From Lacimicrobium alkaliphilum (GTDB taxonomy: Bacteria > Pseudomonadota > Gammaproteobacteria > Enterobacterales > Alteromonadaceae), in contig NZ_NISX01000006.1 in NCBI RefSeq assembly GCF_002591895.1, positions 157,115 through 221,114 on the forward strand: 64,000 bases of DNA, written 5' to 3'. The translations under genes and the position numbers were made by a program. The notes beneath the pieces were generated by a model. It saw only the letters and a program-made list of their open reading frames with translations. It was not told the origin of the DNA and did not search any database. Below, piece after piece: positions 62,414 through 64,000 of the stretch (positions are counted from its first letter, which is position 1; the number at the start of each line of letters is the position of its first letter).

Positions 62414-62585
62414 TGTAATGTGAATACACCGTTGAGCTATCTTCACAAAGCATAGCACTTAGATCACCAGAGTAGATCTGTATATAACAGCGGACACGAG
62501 CCGGTAAGCACGCAATAAAGCCAAGTGTGACGAATGTGCTGGTTTCAGGCTATTATTGTGATATCAGTCAGTTAAACGATACTTT

Positions 62586-63536
62586 ATGTCAAAAATACTC
62601 GCGTCAGTCGATCAACGTACCAAGCTGGTGGGCGAAAACCGCCTGGAGTTGTTGATGTTTCGTCTCGGCTCAAGGCAAATCTTTGCCATTAACGTATTTA
62701 AGGTCAAAGAAGTCATTCCTGTTCCGGCGATGAATAAAATGCCGGGCAGCCATAACAACCTGCGCGGCATTACCAATTACCGTGGCAAATCTGTGCCTGT
62801 TATTGATCTGGCGCAGGCCATCGGGATAAAAAAACGCCAGGCGGATAAATCTGATTTAAATGTGATTGTTACCGAGTATAACCGCTCGGTGCAGGGCTTT
62901 CTGATTGGTGAGGTAATGAACATCGTCAATACGTCCTGGGGAGATATCTTACCGCCTCCGAGCAGCGCAGGGCGCAATAATTATCTTACCGCCATCACCC
63001 ATCACGAAGAAGATGGGGTGCGGGAAATTGTTGAGATTGTGGATGTGGAAAAAGTGCTGGCTGAGATTATTTTTTACGATGTAAAAATCTCCGAGGAGCT
63101 GCTTGCCGACGAAGTCACGCAGAAGCTTAAAGGGCATAAGGTACTGATTGTTGATGACTCTTCCACCGCCAGGGCACAGATCCGCGATACCCTCAAACAA
63201 CTGGATCTGGAAATACTCGAATGTCGGGACGGCCTACAGGCGCTGAATTTGCTGAAAGGCTGGGCCGATGAGGGTAAGAAGGTCACCGACGAGATCCTGA
63301 TGATGTTTACCGATGCAGAAATGCCCGAAATGGATGGTTACCGGCTCACGGCAGAGGTGCGCGAGGATCCGAGAATGAGTGATCTTTATATCACCCTGAA
63401 TACCTCTTTAAGCGGTAGCTTTAACAATGCCATGGTGGAAAAGGTGGGCTGCGACAAGTTTATTTCAAAATTCCAGCCCGATTTGCTGGTGGTGGCGGCA
63501 CAGGATCGTATGCGCCAGAAAATCACCGGCGGATAG
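62586..63536 (+). CDS. cheV: chemotaxis coupling protein CheV
   Basis: The 316-residue protein joins a CheW domain (residues 15-165: LELLMFRLGSRQIFAINVFK, VPAMNKMPGSHNNLRGITNY, VIDLAQAIG) to a C-terminal receiver (from residue 180: KVLIVDDSSTARAQIRDTLK). The receiver has the acidic pair (VDD) and the phospho-acceptor Asp in MMFTDAEMPEMDGYRL, followed by NTSLSG and KFISKFQP. CheV links chemoreceptors to CheA and buffers or adapts the signal by phosphorylation. It stands apart from other che genes here, as is common in gammaproteobacteria. It is divergent from the kinase gene. Confidence 0.95.
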   Translation: MSKILASVDQRTKLVGENRLELLMFRLGSRQIFAINVFKVKEVIPVPAMNKMPGSHNNLRGITNYRGKSVPVIDLAQAIGIKKRQADKSDLNVIVTEYNRSVQGFLIGEVMNIVNTSWGDILPPPSSAGRNNYLTAITHHEEDGVREIVEIVDVEKVLAEIIFYDVKISEELLADEVTQKLKGHKVLIVDDSSTARAQIRDTLKQLDLEILECRDGLQALNLLKGWADEGKKVTDEILMMFTDAEMPEMDGYRLTAEVREDPRMSDLYITLNTSLSGSFNNAMVEKVGCDKFISKFQPDLLVVAAQDRMRQKITGG

Positions 63537-64000
63537 TTAAAAGATACTAACCACAGAGGGCACGGAGATATGGAAGGAGTGAAGCCCTTGATACCTCTGT
63601 GTCTCTGTATTTAGCTTTGTTTTCTCAAAGGGCGCTGGATGCCCGATAACAACATTCGGGCATGACAACGGTGTAGCCTGTAAGGAGCGTAGCGGATTGC
63701 GGGGATATAAAGATACCGCCGCATATTATCCGGGTTACGTTTCTCTGCGTCCTCCGCGACTCTGCGGTGAATTGCAGCATCAACAGGCCATTATTTCGTG
63801 AGTTTAGTGTTTTTCGTGGTTGAAGGCTTTTTACCACGAAAGGCATGAAAAAATCCCAGGAGCGATTTTTAACGCCAGCCGTTTAATGGCGGCCCGCAGG
63901 GCGTAGGACAGGGACAGTCCGGAGAAAAAGGCATTTTTCACCGCGGAGTCGCAGAGGGCACGGAGAAGAGCAGTATTACGGTTCCTGAAGCTGCGCGCGC
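63537..64000. repeat. Gene-free stretch with dispersed repeats
   Basis: No gene is visible up to the window end. ACCACAGAGGGCACGGAGAT at 63549 and TACCTCTGTGTCTCTGTAT from 63591 are opposed arms of the CACAGAG family. TTTCTCTGCGTCCTCCGCGA at 63739 and CACCGCGGAGTCGCAGAGGG from 63939 make a second, larger pair. Bases 63803-63836 are identical to 42249-42282, and the GATTTTTAACGCCAG that follows is also shared. Confidence 0.75.

Noticed and set aside
63625..63846. 73-codon minus-strand frame near the window end
   Set aside because: It consists largely of dispersed repeat sequence, with no recognisable protein features.

Overview
The window looks like chromosomal DNA of a free-living marine or saline gammaproteobacterium of the Alteromonadaceae type (order Alteromonadales). 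The evidence is the gene repertoire: two large TonB-dependent receptors, CheV, NDH-2, a ThiD-ThiE fusion in a thiC-DE-F-S-G-H operon, ppk/ppx beside a pst operon with an extended PstC, a 531-residue isocitrate lyase and malate synthase G. Long gene-free stretches carry imperfect palindromic repeats built from CTCTGTG/CACAGAG and CTCTGCG/CGCAGAG words. The genus cannot be fixed by reading alone. No rRNA, tRNA, CRISPR array, prophage or transposase gene was seen.

Layout. 1-3856: end of a TPR protein, two periplasmic solute-binding-like proteins, a kappa-GST-like isomerase and a CBS-pair protein. 3857-6134: NDH-2 flanked by repeats. 6135-13110: thiamine operon on the minus strand with a clear promoter and a TPP riboswitch. 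A 270-bp mobile-element-like sequence sits inside the riboswitch aptamer. 13378-19930: a divergent amino-acid or ureido gene set: M20 carbamoylase-type hydrolase, membrane-anchored small protein, SSS symporter, an unannotated 40-residue membrane peptide, an aspartate-carbamoyltransferase homologue with an altered second-substrate site, and AsnB. 20382-24503: Dabb protein, cation/Ca exchanger, two unknowns, PQQ-type sugar dehydrogenase and HU. 24759-36573: a phosphate island (ppx, ppk, gcvR-like, pstCAB, phoU, DUF47 protein, pit) with PhoB-box-like direct repeats. 36623-41019: a tightly packed receptor, esterase and AraC cassette. 41222-46145: OxyR-like regulator, a second copy of the mobile element, an ECF sigma/anti-sigma/coiled-coil operon and a FabH-like synthase. 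46206-50021: TonB receptor and metallophosphoesterase behind a Pho-box-like repeat. 50242-54190: degenerate GGDEF protein overlapping an AraC regulator, then an S9 lipoprotein peptidase. 54334-60352: glyoxylate shunt (glcB, LysR, aceA). 60389-64000: TPR histidine kinase, CheV and repeats.

Functional links. The phosphate genes form a coherent stress module of uptake, polyphosphate storage and probably organophosphate acquisition. The glyoxylate enzymes surround a LysR regulator that probably controls them. The strongest unusual signals are four. First, a structured mobile element is present in two copies whose stems differ but still pair; one copy splits the TPP aptamer and the other abuts a sigma-factor start codon. 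Second, there is a carbamoyltransferase, AsnB, symporter and carbamoylase cluster of unknown substrate. Third, a synonymously diverged second copy of the glcB 3' end lies downstream of the gene. Fourth, a diguanylate-cyclase domain has lost GGDEF residues but keeps the RxxD inhibitory-site motif.
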